Positions 32,185-41,065 of a stretch of 64,000 bases of DNA are shown piece after piece. The DNA is from Ponticoccus litoralis (GTDB lineage: Bacteria; Pseudomonadota; Alphaproteobacteria; Rhodobacterales; Rhodobacteraceae). Position 1 is the first letter of the stretch. The number at the start of each line of letters is the position of its first letter. The position numbers and the translations under genes are program-made. The DNA lies in NCBI RefSeq assembly GCF_039769985.1, contig NZ_JBDNCH010000002.1:62001-126000 (forward strand), written 5' to 3'. A model generated the notes under the pieces. That model was given only the letters and a program-made list of their open reading frames with translations, was not told where the DNA came from and did no database searches.

Positions 32185-33163
32185 ATGCCCAATGCCCTCT
32201 CCGGCCTTCTGGCGGCCCTTCTCCTTGCCACGCCCTGCACTGGCCGACTCGCCTGTCGGGGTGCGGACGCTTGCCGCCGACAGCGGCGATGACCCGCGCC
32301 GCCTGTCGCTGTCGGTCTGGTATCCTGCCGAGGGCGGCGGGACCGTGGAAGAGGTCGGCGGCAATGCGGTTTTCGTGGGACAACCGGCCCATCGCGATGC
32401 AGCCATGGCACCGGGGCAGCACCCCCTTGTGCTGCTCTCGCACGGCGGCTTGCGCTCGGCGGCGGACTCCGGGGCCTGGCTGAGCGGTCGGCTTGCCGAG
32501 AACGGCTTTGTCGTGGTCGAAGTGAACGGCCCGCGCCCCGACAGTGCCGCCGGTGCCGTGGACGAGATCTGGCGGCGCCCGCAGGATGTGTCGCGCGCGC
32601 TGGACCGTGTCCTGCAGGACCCCACCCTGTCCGCGATGGTCGATCCGGCGCGGATCGCCGTTGCGGGACATGCGCTTGGCGGCACCGCCGCCCCGGCCTC
32701 GGGCGGCGGGCGGTTCGACGCCGATGCCTTTGTTTCGGCCTGCACCGCCGAGACCGAGGGCCCGGATTGCGGGTGGTTCAGGGCGCAGGGCGTCGCTTTG
32801 GCCGAGGTCGATCGCGGGATGCTGGACCACGCGCATCGCGACCCCCGGATCGGGACCGCGATCGCCATCGACCCGGAGTATGCCGATGTCTTCCGGGCCC
32901 CCAGCCTGACAGAACAAGGCACGAAGATCCGGGTGATCTGGCTGGGCGCGCCGGAACACCCGCACATCGCCGAGGCCGGGGTGGCGCAGATGGTGATCGG
33001 GACCGCGACGACCTACGACGCCTTCCCCGCCTGCACGCCGAAGGGCACCTTCATTCTGGCGGAAGACGGGGGCGATGCCACGCTCTGCGACACCGAGGCC
33101 GCCGCCCGCGCAAGCATCCATGACGACATCGCGGAGCGTATCCGTACGGCTCTCGACCAGTAG
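32185..33163 (+). CDS. Secreted alpha/beta-hydrolase-like protein lacking the serine nucleophile, frameshift at the start
   Basis: Resembles the COG4188 dienelactone hydrolase/PAF-acetylhydrolase-like group: LSVWYPAEGGG, PLVLLSHGGLRSAADSGAWL, DVSRALDRVLQ, RIAVAGHALGGTAA. The nucleophile elbow is GHALGG, with Ala where Ser is expected (GHSxGG), so it may be inactive or the base may be wrong. The start MPNALSGLLAALLLATP is a signal peptide; an extra T near 32236 breaks the frame, and without it the cleavage site ALADSPVG follows. The rest is open to 33163. It follows the merR-family gene by 39 bp. Confidence 0.7.
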
Positions 33164-33321
33164 CCCGCGCCGCTGACGGTCCCCCTGCGACCGGGACGCG
33201 GCGCCTTGTGACTCCGGCAGCTGTTTGGCGGGGTGACCGGCAAAGGTTGCGACATGTCGGGGCACCTGTTGGCCTGTGCTCAGGCCCATCGCTACAGGCC
33301 GCCCGGCCTGTCGCGCCCATG

Positions 33322-33354
33322 AAAAGACGCCCCCGCGATGTTTCGCGAGGGCGC
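33322..33354 (-). terminator. Intrinsic terminator of the endolysin-holin pair
   Basis: On the minus strand a hairpin GGCGCCCTCGCGA-aaca-TCGCGGGGGCGTC with one bulge/mismatch is followed by TTTT. It lies 25 bases after the holin stop codon. Confidence 0.75.
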
Positions 33355-33378
33355 CGGATCACGTCATACGGGTACGCG

Positions 33379-33945
33379 TCAGACCGTGCTGCGGGCCGCC
33401 TGCCAGTCGCGCAGGGCGGGATTGTCGCCCGGCATCTCTCCCACCGGGCCGGGCAGCGCCCCTGCCTCGGGCGCGTCCTCGCGCAGGGCCTCGACCGCGC
33501 GGACCGTCTGCACGACCTGCGGCACCGACGCCATGGTGGCGGCCAGATCGCGCTGGAAGTCCTGCCCCTTGGCCTGATGCCGGGCGCCGAAGTAGAAGCT
33601 GACGATGGCCGCCAGAAGCCACCACAGCGGGTCCGGCACCAGCGCGATGCCGGTCATGCGTGCGGCGAACCAGATCGGGTCGACCATGGCCGCCACGAAG
33701 AGCCCCAGCGTTCCCAGCGCCATGGCCGGGCGCGGGATGCGGTTCAGCGCGTCCATCAGCCGGTCGAAACACCCCCGGCGCACAACCTTGAACTCACTGG
33801 AGAACTGCGCCAGCGCGGCGGATTGCATCGCCTGCCCGCGCCCGGCCTCGTTCTCGGCGTTGACGCGGAAGACCTCTGCCGTCTCGGCGATCACGTTGCG
33901 CCCCGATCCGAAGACCACACCCAGAATTCTCTCGATCAGCCCCAT
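33379..33945 (-). CDS. Holin of the three-transmembrane family
   Basis: A 188-residue protein resembling the 3TM holin family (DUF3154). The N-terminus MGLIERILGVVFGSGRNVIA is amphipathic; a hydrophobic pair follows (AMALGTLGLFVAAMVDPIWF and DPLWWLLAAIVSFYFGARHQ), then a charged tail. Holins make inner-membrane lesions that release an endolysin to the wall. The start overlaps the stop of the endolysin gene by 10 bases. R. capsulatus releases its GTA with an unlinked endolysin-holin pair of this kind, so this is probably the equivalent pair; there are no phage structural genes in the window. Confidence 0.8.
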   Translation of the reverse strand: MGLIERILGVVFGSGRNVIAETAEVFRVNAENEAGRGQAMQSAALAQFSSEFKVVRRGCFDRLMDALNRIPRPAMALGTLGLFVAAMVDPIWFAARMTGIALVPDPLWWLLAAIVSFYFGARHQAKGQDFQRDLAATMASVPQVVQTVRAVEALREDAPEAGALPGPVGEMPGDNPALRDWQAARSTV

Positions 33946-34559
33946 GCCGCGACCCTCGCCTGAAACTGCGCCTCCGTCAGGTGATAGCGCGGCGCGATGA
34001 ACTCTTCGGCGCGCCGGATCCAGCCGCCCTTTCCGCCCGCGCGGCTGCGCGCGTATTTGCGCGAGGCCGGGCGCTGGTCGGCCAGCGCGAAGTAGTAGTT
34101 GCGCCGCGCGATCCCGTAGGCGTCGGCCAGATGGTCGGGCGCCTTGGCATAGGCCCGCGCCGCCGCGCCGATGGTCTGCGGGCCGACGACACCGTCCACC
34201 GCCACCCGCTCTGCCATCTGGTTCAGCAGGCGCTGGAGGATCTTCACCGCGTTGGTGCCCGCGTTCACATACATGTCGAAGACGGTGGCATGCAGCGCCT
34301 CGGGCAGTTCCGCGATGCGGGGGCGCAGGAAGTAGTGGGTCAGGAAGATCTCGACCGCCTGCCCGTGCCCCAGCCGCTTGACGTCCTCGGCATCCACGTC
34401 GCCGTCGCCGTCCAGATCCAGCCCCAGCCTGCGCATGGTGTGGATCGTGACGCCGTGCTTGGTGGCGCCGCCGGGATCGTCCGGGTCGTTGACATAGCCG
34501 CCCTCGCGGGCAACGATCTGCCCGGCCAGCTGCCGGACCCTGTTCTGGAATGTCGACAT
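33936..34559 (-). CDS. Holin-associated N-acetylmuramidase (GH108 endolysin) with an EF-hand-like loop
   Basis: A 207-residue peptidoglycan hydrolase. The catalytic GH108 motif is REGGYVNDPDDPGGATKHGV with Glu19. The C-terminal part is the peptidoglycan-binding PG_binding_3-like region (DGVVGPQTIGAAARAY). Residues 48-59 read DLDGDGDVDAED, a complete EF-hand calcium loop pattern (D1, D3, D5, G6, V8, D9, D12) inserted after the catalytic motif. There is no signal peptide, which fits holin-dependent export. It is first in a two-gene operon with the holin. Frame intact. Confidence 0.88.
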   Translation of the reverse strand: MSTFQNRVRQLAGQIVAREGGYVNDPDDPGGATKHGVTIHTMRRLGLDLDGDGDVDAEDVKRLGHGQAVEIFLTHYFLRPRIAELPEALHATVFDMYVNAGTNAVKILQRLLNQMAERVAVDGVVGPQTIGAAARAYAKAPDHLADAYGIARRNYYFALADQRPASRKYARSRAGGKGGWIRRAEEFIAPRYHLTEAQFQARVAAWG

Positions 34560-34642
34560 TCTTGTGCTCCTGCTCGCCGATTTGCGACGCGCCGGAGCAT
34601 CCGGCCCCGATGTTAAACAATCCTCCGAGGAGCGTTCGATCC

Positions 34643-35078
34643 ATGACCGCAGACGAGATCATCGCCCTTTTGGATCTCGAACCGCATCCCGAGGGCGGGC
34701 ATTACCGCCAGACCTGGGTCGCCGGGGCCGCGCCGGGTGAGCGTCCCGCCGGAACCTGCATCTATTTCCTGCTGAAGGGGGGCGAGCGCAGCCATTGGCA
34801 CCGGGTCGATGCGACGGAGATCTGGCACTTCCACGCCGGTTCGCCCCTGACCCTTTCGGTCTCTGCCACCGACGACGGGCCGCGCCGCGACAGCACGCTT
34901 GGCCCGGATCTGGCCTCGGGGGAGCGTACCGCAGCTGATCGTTCCCGAAGGCCACTGGCAGGCCGCATCCTGCCCGCAGGGCTGGACGCTGGTCAGCTGC
35001 ACCGTCTCGCCGGGGTTCCGCTTCGACGGCTTCACCCCGGCGCCGCCGGGTTTCGACATTCCCGCCGGGACGGGCTGA
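34643..35078 (+). CDS. Cupin_5 (DUF985) family protein, frameshifted
   Basis: Small beta-barrel protein of the DUF985/cupin_5 family: EIIALLDLEPHPEGGHYRQT, then TCIYFLLKGGERSHWHRVDATE. An extra base at 34927-34928 breaks the frame. Without it the second half reads PQLIVPEGHWQAASCPQGWT, then LVSCTVSPGFRFDGFTPAPP to a TGA at 35078, which is typical of the family (about 144 residues). Function is not established. It is divergent from the endolysin gene and convergent with the PRC-barrel gene, with a hairpin terminator between. Confidence 0.85.
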
Positions 35079-35118
35079 CAGGGCGGCGGCCACGCAGAGG
35101 ACTTCCCCAGACGACAAA

Positions 35119-35147
35119 GCGCCCGGACACGGGGTCCGGGCGCCTGT
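35119..35147. terminator. Bidirectional hairpin between cupin and PRC-barrel genes
   Basis: Perfect 10-bp stem GCGCCCGGAC/GTCCGGGCGC. The minus-strand side runs into CTTTGTCGT and the plus side into CTGTCGTTC. It is placed to end both convergent transcripts; the T tracts are weak. Confidence 0.65.
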
Positions 35148-35167
35148 CGTTCGGTCCTGTCAGACCG

Positions 35168-35878
35168 TTACATGGTCGAGTCGTAGGTTTCCATGTCGGT
35201 CAGCTGGTCGGTGGTATAGGGCGTCACGACGGCGTAGGAGCTTTCGTCGATCGGCACCAGCTTGAAGTCGGTGGTCGGCAGCATCACGAACTTGTCGCCG
35301 ATGCCGAGGAAACCGCCCACTTCGGCAACGATGCCCTCGATCTTGCCTTCCGAGGACAGCACGACATCGTGGATCGAGCCGATGCGTTCCCAGCCCTCGC
35401 CGATGGCGTCGTAAGAGGCGGTGCCCTCCCAGTTCTCGTCAACCGAGTCCACGGTGGTGGTGTAGACCACGCCGCCCGAGATCGCGCTTACCGGGACCAT
35501 GCCCTGAATGCCGAGCGCGCCGCCCATGCCATCGTCGGCTGCCGCCATGTCGGCGTCTTCTGCCATCGGGTCGGCTGCCGGGTCGGCGGCATCGGCCATG
35601 GCGGGGTCTTCCGCACCTTCGGCCATCGGATCGGCGGTTTCGGCGTCAGCCACATCGGCATCGGCGTCTTCGGCCATCGGGTCGGCATCCTCTGCCTCCG
35701 CAACGTCGGCGTCAGCCTCGGCTTCGGCTGCCGGATCAACGGCTGCATCGGTGTCCGCCTGCGCGGTTGCTGCCGGATCGTCGGTCGGCAGCACGGTGCC
35801 GTCGGCGGGCTCTTCCTGAGCAAGCGCATACATCGGCACAAGGGCGGCCACGGCGGTGGTCATCAGAAAGCGTTTCAT
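35168..35878 (-). CDS. Exported PRC-barrel domain protein with acidic repeats
   Basis: A 236-residue protein. The signal peptide is MKRFLMTTAVAALVPMYALA. Residues ~22-115 are an Ala/Asp/Glu/Pro/Met repeat region with recurring DADPMAED and ADPMAEG-like units. A PRC-barrel-like domain follows (GWERIGSIHDVVLSSEGKI, IGDKFVMLPTTDFKLVPID). Such proteins are probably periplasmic, and the acidic section could bind cations or water (inference from composition). Monocistronic, with a terminator at its 3' end. Frame intact. Confidence 0.8.
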   Translation of the reverse strand: MKRFLMTTAVAALVPMYALAQEEPADGTVLPTDDPAATAQADTDAAVDPAAEAEADADVAEAEDADPMAEDADADVADAETADPMAEGAEDPAMADAADPAADPMAEDADMAAADDGMGGALGIQGMVPVSAISGGVVYTTTVDSVDENWEGTASYDAIGEGWERIGSIHDVVLSSEGKIEGIVAEVGGFLGIGDKFVMLPTTDFKLVPIDESSYAVVTPYTTDQLTDMETYDSTM

Positions 35879-35971
35879 TGTCAGTCTCCCAGTATTGGAT
35901 CGTGTGATGCCGGTGAAACACCGCCAAAACCTCCTCCGTTCCCGGGTTTATTTTTCGTCAGTCACGGAACT

Positions 35972-37556
35972 TCACGTTGCCTTGTGCGTATGCACGAACT
36001 TCAGCAGGGCGGCGGTGGATCCGTCCTTCTCGGCGGCCCCCGACTCGCCCCGAACCAGCGGCCCCAGCGCGGTCGCCAGCTCCTTCCCAAGCTCGACACC
36101 CCACTGGTCGTAGGGGTTGATCCCGAGGATCACGCCCTCGACAAAGACGCGGTGTTCGTACAGCGCCACGATCTTGCCAAGCGTCTCGGGATCGAGCAGC
36201 GGGTAGATCAGCGTGGTCGAGGGGCGGTTGCCCGGGAACACGCGATGCCGGGCCTGCCGTTCCAGCTCGTCGCCCTCGAACTGCCCGGCCACCTCGGCGC
36301 GCGCCTCGTCCAGCGACCGGCTCGCGCATCAGCGCCTTTGACTGGGCAAGGCAATTGGCGACAAGCAGGGCGTGGTGGTGACGCAGGTCGGGTTCATGGC
36401 CCTGCGCGGCGACGAGGAACTCGCAGGGGACAACCCGCGTGCCCTGATGGATCAGCTGGTAGAAGGCATGCTGGCCGTTGGTGCCCGGCTCTCCCCAGAC
36501 GATGGGACCGCTGTCATAGGGCAGAGCCGCGCCATCCATGCCGACGCCCTTGCCGTTGCTCTCCATCTCCAGCTGTTGCAGGTAGGCGGGCAGACGGCTG
36601 AGGCGGTTGTCGTAGGGCAGCACGGCGCGGGTGGCATGGCCCAGCACCTGATTGTGCCAGACGCCCACCAAAGCCAGCAGCACCGGCATGTTCACGGCCA
36701 GCGGCGCCTCGACGAAGTGGCGGTCCATGGCCTCGGCACCGCGCAGGAAGGCGGTGAAACCCTCGGGTCCGATCGCCAGCATCAGCGCCAGCCCGATCGG
36801 ACCCCAGACGGAATAGCGCCCGCCGACCCAGTCCGCGAAGCCGAAGCAGCGTTCCGGCGGGATGCCGAAGGCCCCGGCCCGCGCCACATCCGAGGACAGC
36901 GCGATGAACTTGCCGGCCGCGTCCACACCCTTCTCCGCCAGCCAGCGTTTCGCGGTCCCGGCATTGGTCATGGTCTCGATGGTGGTGAAGGTCTTGGAGG
37001 CGACGATGAAGACCGTCCGGGCCGGATCGCAGCGGCGCAGCGTGTCGGCAATGTCGGCACCGTCGACGTTTGACACGAAGTGGCAGCGCGGCCCGTCGTG
37101 GTAGGGCGCCAGCGCCAGCGTCGCCATGACCGGCCCAAGATCCGAGCCGCCGATGCCGATGTTGACCACATCGGTCACGTCCGAGCCTCGGATCTCGTTG
37201 GCCAGCGCCTCCATCCGCGCCAGCGTGTCCAGCACCCCCGGCATGACGTCCCTGCCCTCGACCAGCACCGGGCGCGCATCGAGGTTGCGCAGCGCGGTGT
37301 GCAGGACCGCCCGCCCCTCGGTCTCGTTGATCTTCTGGCCCGCGACCATGGCATCGCGCCGCGCCGCCACCCCGCGGCTTTCGGCAAGATCCAGCAGCGC
37401 CGCGCGGATATCGTCGTCGATCTGGGTCTTGGCGTAGTCGAACCGCATGCCCAGAGCCTCGAGGCTGAAGGCATCCGCCCGGTCGGCATCGGCAAAGAGA
37501 TCCTCGATACGGCGGTCGCCCAGCCCCTCCGCCAGTGATTTCAGCGTCTCGAACAT
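35972..37556 (-). CDS. pgi: Glucose-6-phosphate isomerase, one frameshift
   Basis: Interconverts glucose-6-phosphate and fructose-6-phosphate. I chose the ATG at 37556 (MFETLKSLAEGLGDRRIEDL). Motifs: NIGIGGSDLGPVMATLAL, VFIVASKTFTTIETMTNA, GGRYSVWGPIGLALML and NRPSTTLIYPLLDPETLG. The frame breaks at 36316-36322, where an extra C follows CGCGAG (minus strand); without it ALMRERSLDEARAEVAGQFEG joins the two parts and the protein ends FVHTHKAT at 35972, about 527 residues. It is third in the zwf-pgl-pgi operon, 8 bases after pgl. Confidence 0.94.
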
Positions 37557-37564
37557 GTCTCTCA

Positions 37565-38242
37565 CTACTCCGCCCAATGGACCGTGGCGCCGTTCAGCAC
37601 CGCATTGATGGGCGCCTCATGCGCCGGTTTGCCGCGCGCCTCGTCCAGCGCGCGCCGCTTCTCCGCGCCGAAGATCAGTACATGCTTGTTCATCGCCCCG
37701 TCCAGCACCCGCGCCGACAGGGTCACCCGAGGCTCTGCCGCGCCCGGCGCGCGCACCGGCACCAGCACCGGCGCATCCGCCGCCAGCGCCCGGTCCAGCG
37801 TGTCGCCGCCCGGAAACAGCGAAGCGGTGTGCATGTCGGCGCCCATCCCCAGCAACAGCACATCCACCGGAAGCTCTGCCCCGATGGGCTGGGCCAGCGC
37901 CTCCAGAGCCTCTTCCGGCTCTGCCGCCGGGGCATAAAGGGGCAGAGACCGGGCCTTTTGCGCACGGTTGACCAGCAAACGGGACTTCAGCAGCGCCGTG
38001 TTCGACCGGGGGCTGTCCTCTGGCACCCAGCGTTCGTCCGACAGCAGGACATCCACCCGGCCCCAATCCAGATCCGCCGCGCAGAGATCGTCGAAGACCG
38101 GCCCCGGAGAGGTGCCGCCCGGCACCACCAGCAGCGCCCGCTCTTCATGGGTCAGCGCGGTCCGCAGGGCCCCCGCGATGCGGTTGGCCAGGGCGATGAT
38201 CAGCATCTCCCGGTCCGGGTACTCTTGGAAATCGTAGCTCAT
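37565..38242 (-). CDS. pgl: 6-phosphogluconolactonase
   Basis: Hydrolyses 6-phosphogluconolactone to 6-phosphogluconate, feeding the Entner-Doudoroff and pentose phosphate routes. Its 225 residues have the DevB-type motifs LLVVPGGTSPGPVFDDL, DVLLSDERWVPEDSPRSN and LLLGMGADMHTASLFPG. The start codon overlaps the zwf stop (ATGA) and pgi follows after 8 bases, so the three genes form an operon. Frame intact. Confidence 0.96.
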   Translation of the reverse strand: MSYDFQEYPDREMLIIALANRIAGALRTALTHEERALLVVPGGTSPGPVFDDLCAADLDWGRVDVLLSDERWVPEDSPRSNTALLKSRLLVNRAQKARSLPLYAPAAEPEEALEALAQPIGAELPVDVLLLGMGADMHTASLFPGGDTLDRALAADAPVLVPVRAPGAAEPRVTLSARVLDGAMNKHVLIFGAEKRRALDEARGKPAHEAPINAVLNGATVHWAE

Positions 38243-39759
38243 GCCTCTTCCTCCCGCGATGCTTGTGCAGGTGTCCGCGCCATGGGCCGCCCTGTCAACC
38301 GACCGGCCCTCAGACCCGGATATCGCGCCACTTTCAGCTCGTCCTTATGCATCAGCATCAAGGCGTCTTCCGGCCCGCTGGACCCGGCGTCGTAGGGCTT
38401 GGGCACGTCGCCGCGCGCCGTCCAGCCCTCGATGATAGGGTCGGTCCAGGCCCAGGCCGCCTCGACCTCGTCGCCGCGCATGAACAGGGTCTGGTTGCCC
38501 CGGATCACGTCCATGATCAGCCGCTCGTAGGCGTCGGGCACATCCTCTGCGTCCGGGCCAAGCGCGTCGGCAAAGCTCATGTCCAGCGGCACGTCGATCA
38601 GGCGCATGCCGCCCGGCCCCGGTTCCTTGATGGTGACGCCCAGGGTCATGCCCTCGTTGGGTTGCAGCCGGATCGTCAGCACGTTGCGATGCGTGCCCGC
38701 CTCGGGGCCAAAGATCGAATGCGGCGCGTCCTTGAAGACCACGGCGATCTCGCTGGCCCGCGCGCGCAGCTTCTTGCCGGTGCGCAGGTAGAAGGGCGTC
38801 CCCGCCCACCGCCAGTTCGAAATCGCCAGCTTCATCGCGACGAAGCTTTCGGTGGTCGAGCGCTGGTTGTCCACATGCGCCCGGTAGCCGGGCTGGCTGT
38901 CGTCCGCCTCGTACTGGCCGCGCACGATCTGGTGGTAGTCCACCGGGTCCAGCGCGCGGATCACCTTCAGCTTTTCGTCGCGCACCGAATCCGGCTCGAA
39001 GCGCGCGGGCGGCTCCATCGCGATCAGGCACAGAAGCTGCATCAGGTGGTTCTGCACCATGTCCCGCATGGCGCCGGCCTTGTCGTAATACCCACCGCGC
39101 CCGCCCACATCGACGGTCTCGGCCACGGTGATCTGGATGTGGTCGACATATTGCGCGTTCCACAGCGGTTCGAACAGCATGTTGCCGAAGCGCACCGCCA
39201 TGAGGTTCTGCACCGTCTCCTTCCCCAGGTAATGGTCGATCCGGTAGATCTGTTCCTCGTGGAAATGCTCGCGCAGGGTCACGTTCAGGGCGCGGGCGCT
39301 GGCAAGGTCGTGCCCGAAGGGCTTTTCCACCACCACCCGGCTGTCGTCATCCGCAAGACCGAAGCCGCGCAGCCGCTCTGCCAGCGCGCCGAAGAGGCTG
39401 GGCCCGACCGAGAAATAGAAGGCCCGCACCACGCCCGCGCGCAGCTTGCCCTTCAGGTCTTCCCAGCCGCCGTCGCCCATGGCGTCCACCGCGACATAGT
39501 CCAGCCGCCCGACGAATTCGGTCAGGGCCTCAGGGTCATGGGGGCCGCCGAACTCTTCCACCGCCTTGCGGATCATGTCCTGGAAAGCCTCCCGGCCCAT
39601 GTCCGAGCGCGCCGCGCCGATGATGCGCGCCTCTTCCGGCATCTGGCCCGAGTTGAAACGGCGGAACAGCCCCGGAAGGATCTTGCGCCGTGCAAGATCG
39701 CCGGTGCCTCCGAAGATGACGAGGTCGAAGGGGTCGACCGGAATGACGCGTGAAACCAT
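38239..39759 (-). CDS. zwf: Glucose-6-phosphate 1-dehydrogenase
   Basis: NAD(P)-dependent oxidation of glucose-6-phosphate, the entry step to the Entner-Doudoroff pathway that roseobacters use for glucose. The 506 residues contain the nucleotide-binding FGGTGDLARRKILPGLFRRF and the active-site RIDHYLGKETVQNLMAVRFG. I chose the ATG at 39759 (MVSRVIPVDPFDLVIFGG); the frame extends 46 codons upstream but with unlikely sequence. It is first gene of zwf-pgl-pgi; a LacI-like palindrome lies about 60 bp upstream. Frame intact. Confidence 0.97.
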   Translation of the reverse strand: MVSRVIPVDPFDLVIFGGTGDLARRKILPGLFRRFNSGQMPEEARIIGAARSDMGREAFQDMIRKAVEEFGGPHDPEALTEFVGRLDYVAVDAMGDGGWEDLKGKLRAGVVRAFYFSVGPSLFGALAERLRGFGLADDDSRVVVEKPFGHDLASARALNVTLREHFHEEQIYRIDHYLGKETVQNLMAVRFGNMLFEPLWNAQYVDHIQITVAETVDVGGRGGYYDKAGAMRDMVQNHLMQLLCLIAMEPPARFEPDSVRDEKLKVIRALDPVDYHQIVRGQYEADDSQPGYRAHVDNQRSTTESFVAMKLAISNWRWAGTPFYLRTGKKLRARASEIAVVFKDAPHSIFGPEAGTHRNVLTIRLQPNEGMTLGVTIKEPGPGGMRLIDVPLDMSFADALGPDAEDVPDAYERLIMDVIRGNQTLFMRGDEVEAAWAWTDPIIEGWTARGDVPKPYDAGSSGPEDALMLMHKDELKVARYPGLRAGRLTGRPMARTPAQASREEEA

Positions 39760-39820
39760 GGGGTCGCTGCCTTTTCTGCCTGTCGCGCCGACGCCCCGGC
39801 GCTTTCCGTTCCCTGGGGTA

Positions 39821-39832
39821 GTTAGCGCTAAC
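39821..39832. promoter_or_regulatory. Palindromic operator-like site upstream of zwf
   Basis: GTTAGCGCTAAC is a perfect 12-base palindrome with a central CG-containing core, like operators of LacI-family sugar regulators. It lies 61 bases from the zwf start and 148 bases from the divergent radical SAM gene, so it could act on either. No regulator gene is in the neighbourhood. Confidence 0.6.
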
Positions 39833-39979
39833 GTCACCCGTCTCGCGTGATTTAGACCATGTCGTGGCGAAAGTCTAACACCCATGTTGCGCGTCACAAT
39901 GCCGTCAGGGAAAATGTTTCCACTGGTCCTGTGGACGGCAGCGCCTTAGCTGGAAAATGATGCAGGCCGGAGGGAAGAC

Positions 39980-40927
39980 ATGAAAGATGCAAGCGTTGCC
40001 AACGTCGGGAAATTCGTCGACCCCAAGGTGACCGCCGACGGCTCGGCCCGCGCGACCGTGGCGCTGACCAAGCCCGAAACGCTGTGGTTCAACACCGGAA
40101 CGCTCTGCAACATCACCTGCGCCAACTGCTACATCGAAAGCTCGCCCGACAATGACGCGCTGGTCTACATGACCGCCGAGGAGGTCTCGGGCTATCTCGA
40201 CCAGCTTGCGGACCGGCAATGGGGCGTGCGCGAGATCGGCTTTACCGGCGGGGAGCCCTTCATGAACCCCGAGATGGTCGAGATGGCGCGCCGCTGCCTC
40301 GAGCGCGGCTACGAGGTGCTGATTCTCACCAATGCCATGCGCCCGATGATGCGCCCGAAGGTCCGGCAGGGGCTGATGGCCCTGCGCGCGGGCTACGGCG
40401 ACCGGCTGACCCTGCGCATCTCGCTCGACCACTGGCGCCCGGCAATGCACGATCAGGAACGCGGCGCCGGAACCCGGGAGCGGACGCTGGAAGGCATGCG
40501 CTGGCTGCGCGACAACGGCTTTCGCATGGCGGTCGCGGCCCGCACCCTGTGGGGCGAACCCGAGGCCGAGGCCCGCGCGGGCTTTGCCCGGCTGTTCGCC
40601 GACGAGGGCCTTGCCATCGACGCGATGAACCCCGGCGAGACGGTGCTCTTCCCCGAGATGGACATGGGCGCCGAGGTTCCCGAGATCACCACCGCCTGCT
40701 GGGGCATCCTGAACAAGCGGCCCGACAGCGTCATGTGCGCCTCGTCGCGCATGGTGGTGAAACGCAGGGGTGCCAGGACGCCCGCCGTTCTGGCCTGCAC
40801 GCTGCTGCCCTACGACCCGCAGTTCGAACTGGGCGAAACCCTGGCCGAGGCAGAGCGCGCCGTCGCCCTCAATCACCCCCATTGCGCGAAATTCTGCGTT
40901 CTGGGCGGGGCAAGCTGCTCGGCCTGA
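39980..40927 (+). CDS. Radical SAM protein of unknown function
   Basis: A 315-residue radical SAM enzyme. The cluster motif CxxxCxxC is Cys43, Cys47, Cys50 (GTLCNITCANCYIE), followed by GFTGGEPFMNPEMVEMA and the strand SLDHWRPAMHDQERG. The C-terminus HPHCAKFCVLGGASCSA has three Cys spaced CxxxC-x6-C that could hold an auxiliary iron-sulfur cluster. A Cys also lies in TTACWGILNKRPDSVMCASS. No peptide substrate or partner gene is apparent. It is divergent from zwf by 220 bp and followed by a nucleoside hydrolase. Frame intact. Confidence 0.8.
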   Translation: MKDASVANVGKFVDPKVTADGSARATVALTKPETLWFNTGTLCNITCANCYIESSPDNDALVYMTAEEVSGYLDQLADRQWGVREIGFTGGEPFMNPEMVEMARRCLERGYEVLILTNAMRPMMRPKVRQGLMALRAGYGDRLTLRISLDHWRPAMHDQERGAGTRERTLEGMRWLRDNGFRMAVAARTLWGEPEAEARAGFARLFADEGLAIDAMNPGETVLFPEMDMGAEVPEITTACWGILNKRPDSVMCASSRMVVKRRGARTPAVLACTLLPYDPQFELGETLAEAERAVALNHPHCAKFCVLGGASCSA

Positions 40928-41065
40928 CGGTCCTGGCGCGGCGCCCCGCCCCCCTTGGTGCCACCGAACGGCGCGGGTCCGCGCGCGCCCGGCAAGCCAC
41001 CGCCTGCGCGCTTGCAAGGTCCTGCGCCCCGTGCGACCAACAAGGGCCACAAGACCGGAGCCCGC

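Noticed and set aside
34560..34642. A CtrA site upstream of the endolysin
   Set aside because: Only a single half site (GTTTAAC) is present, with no second half at the right spacing.
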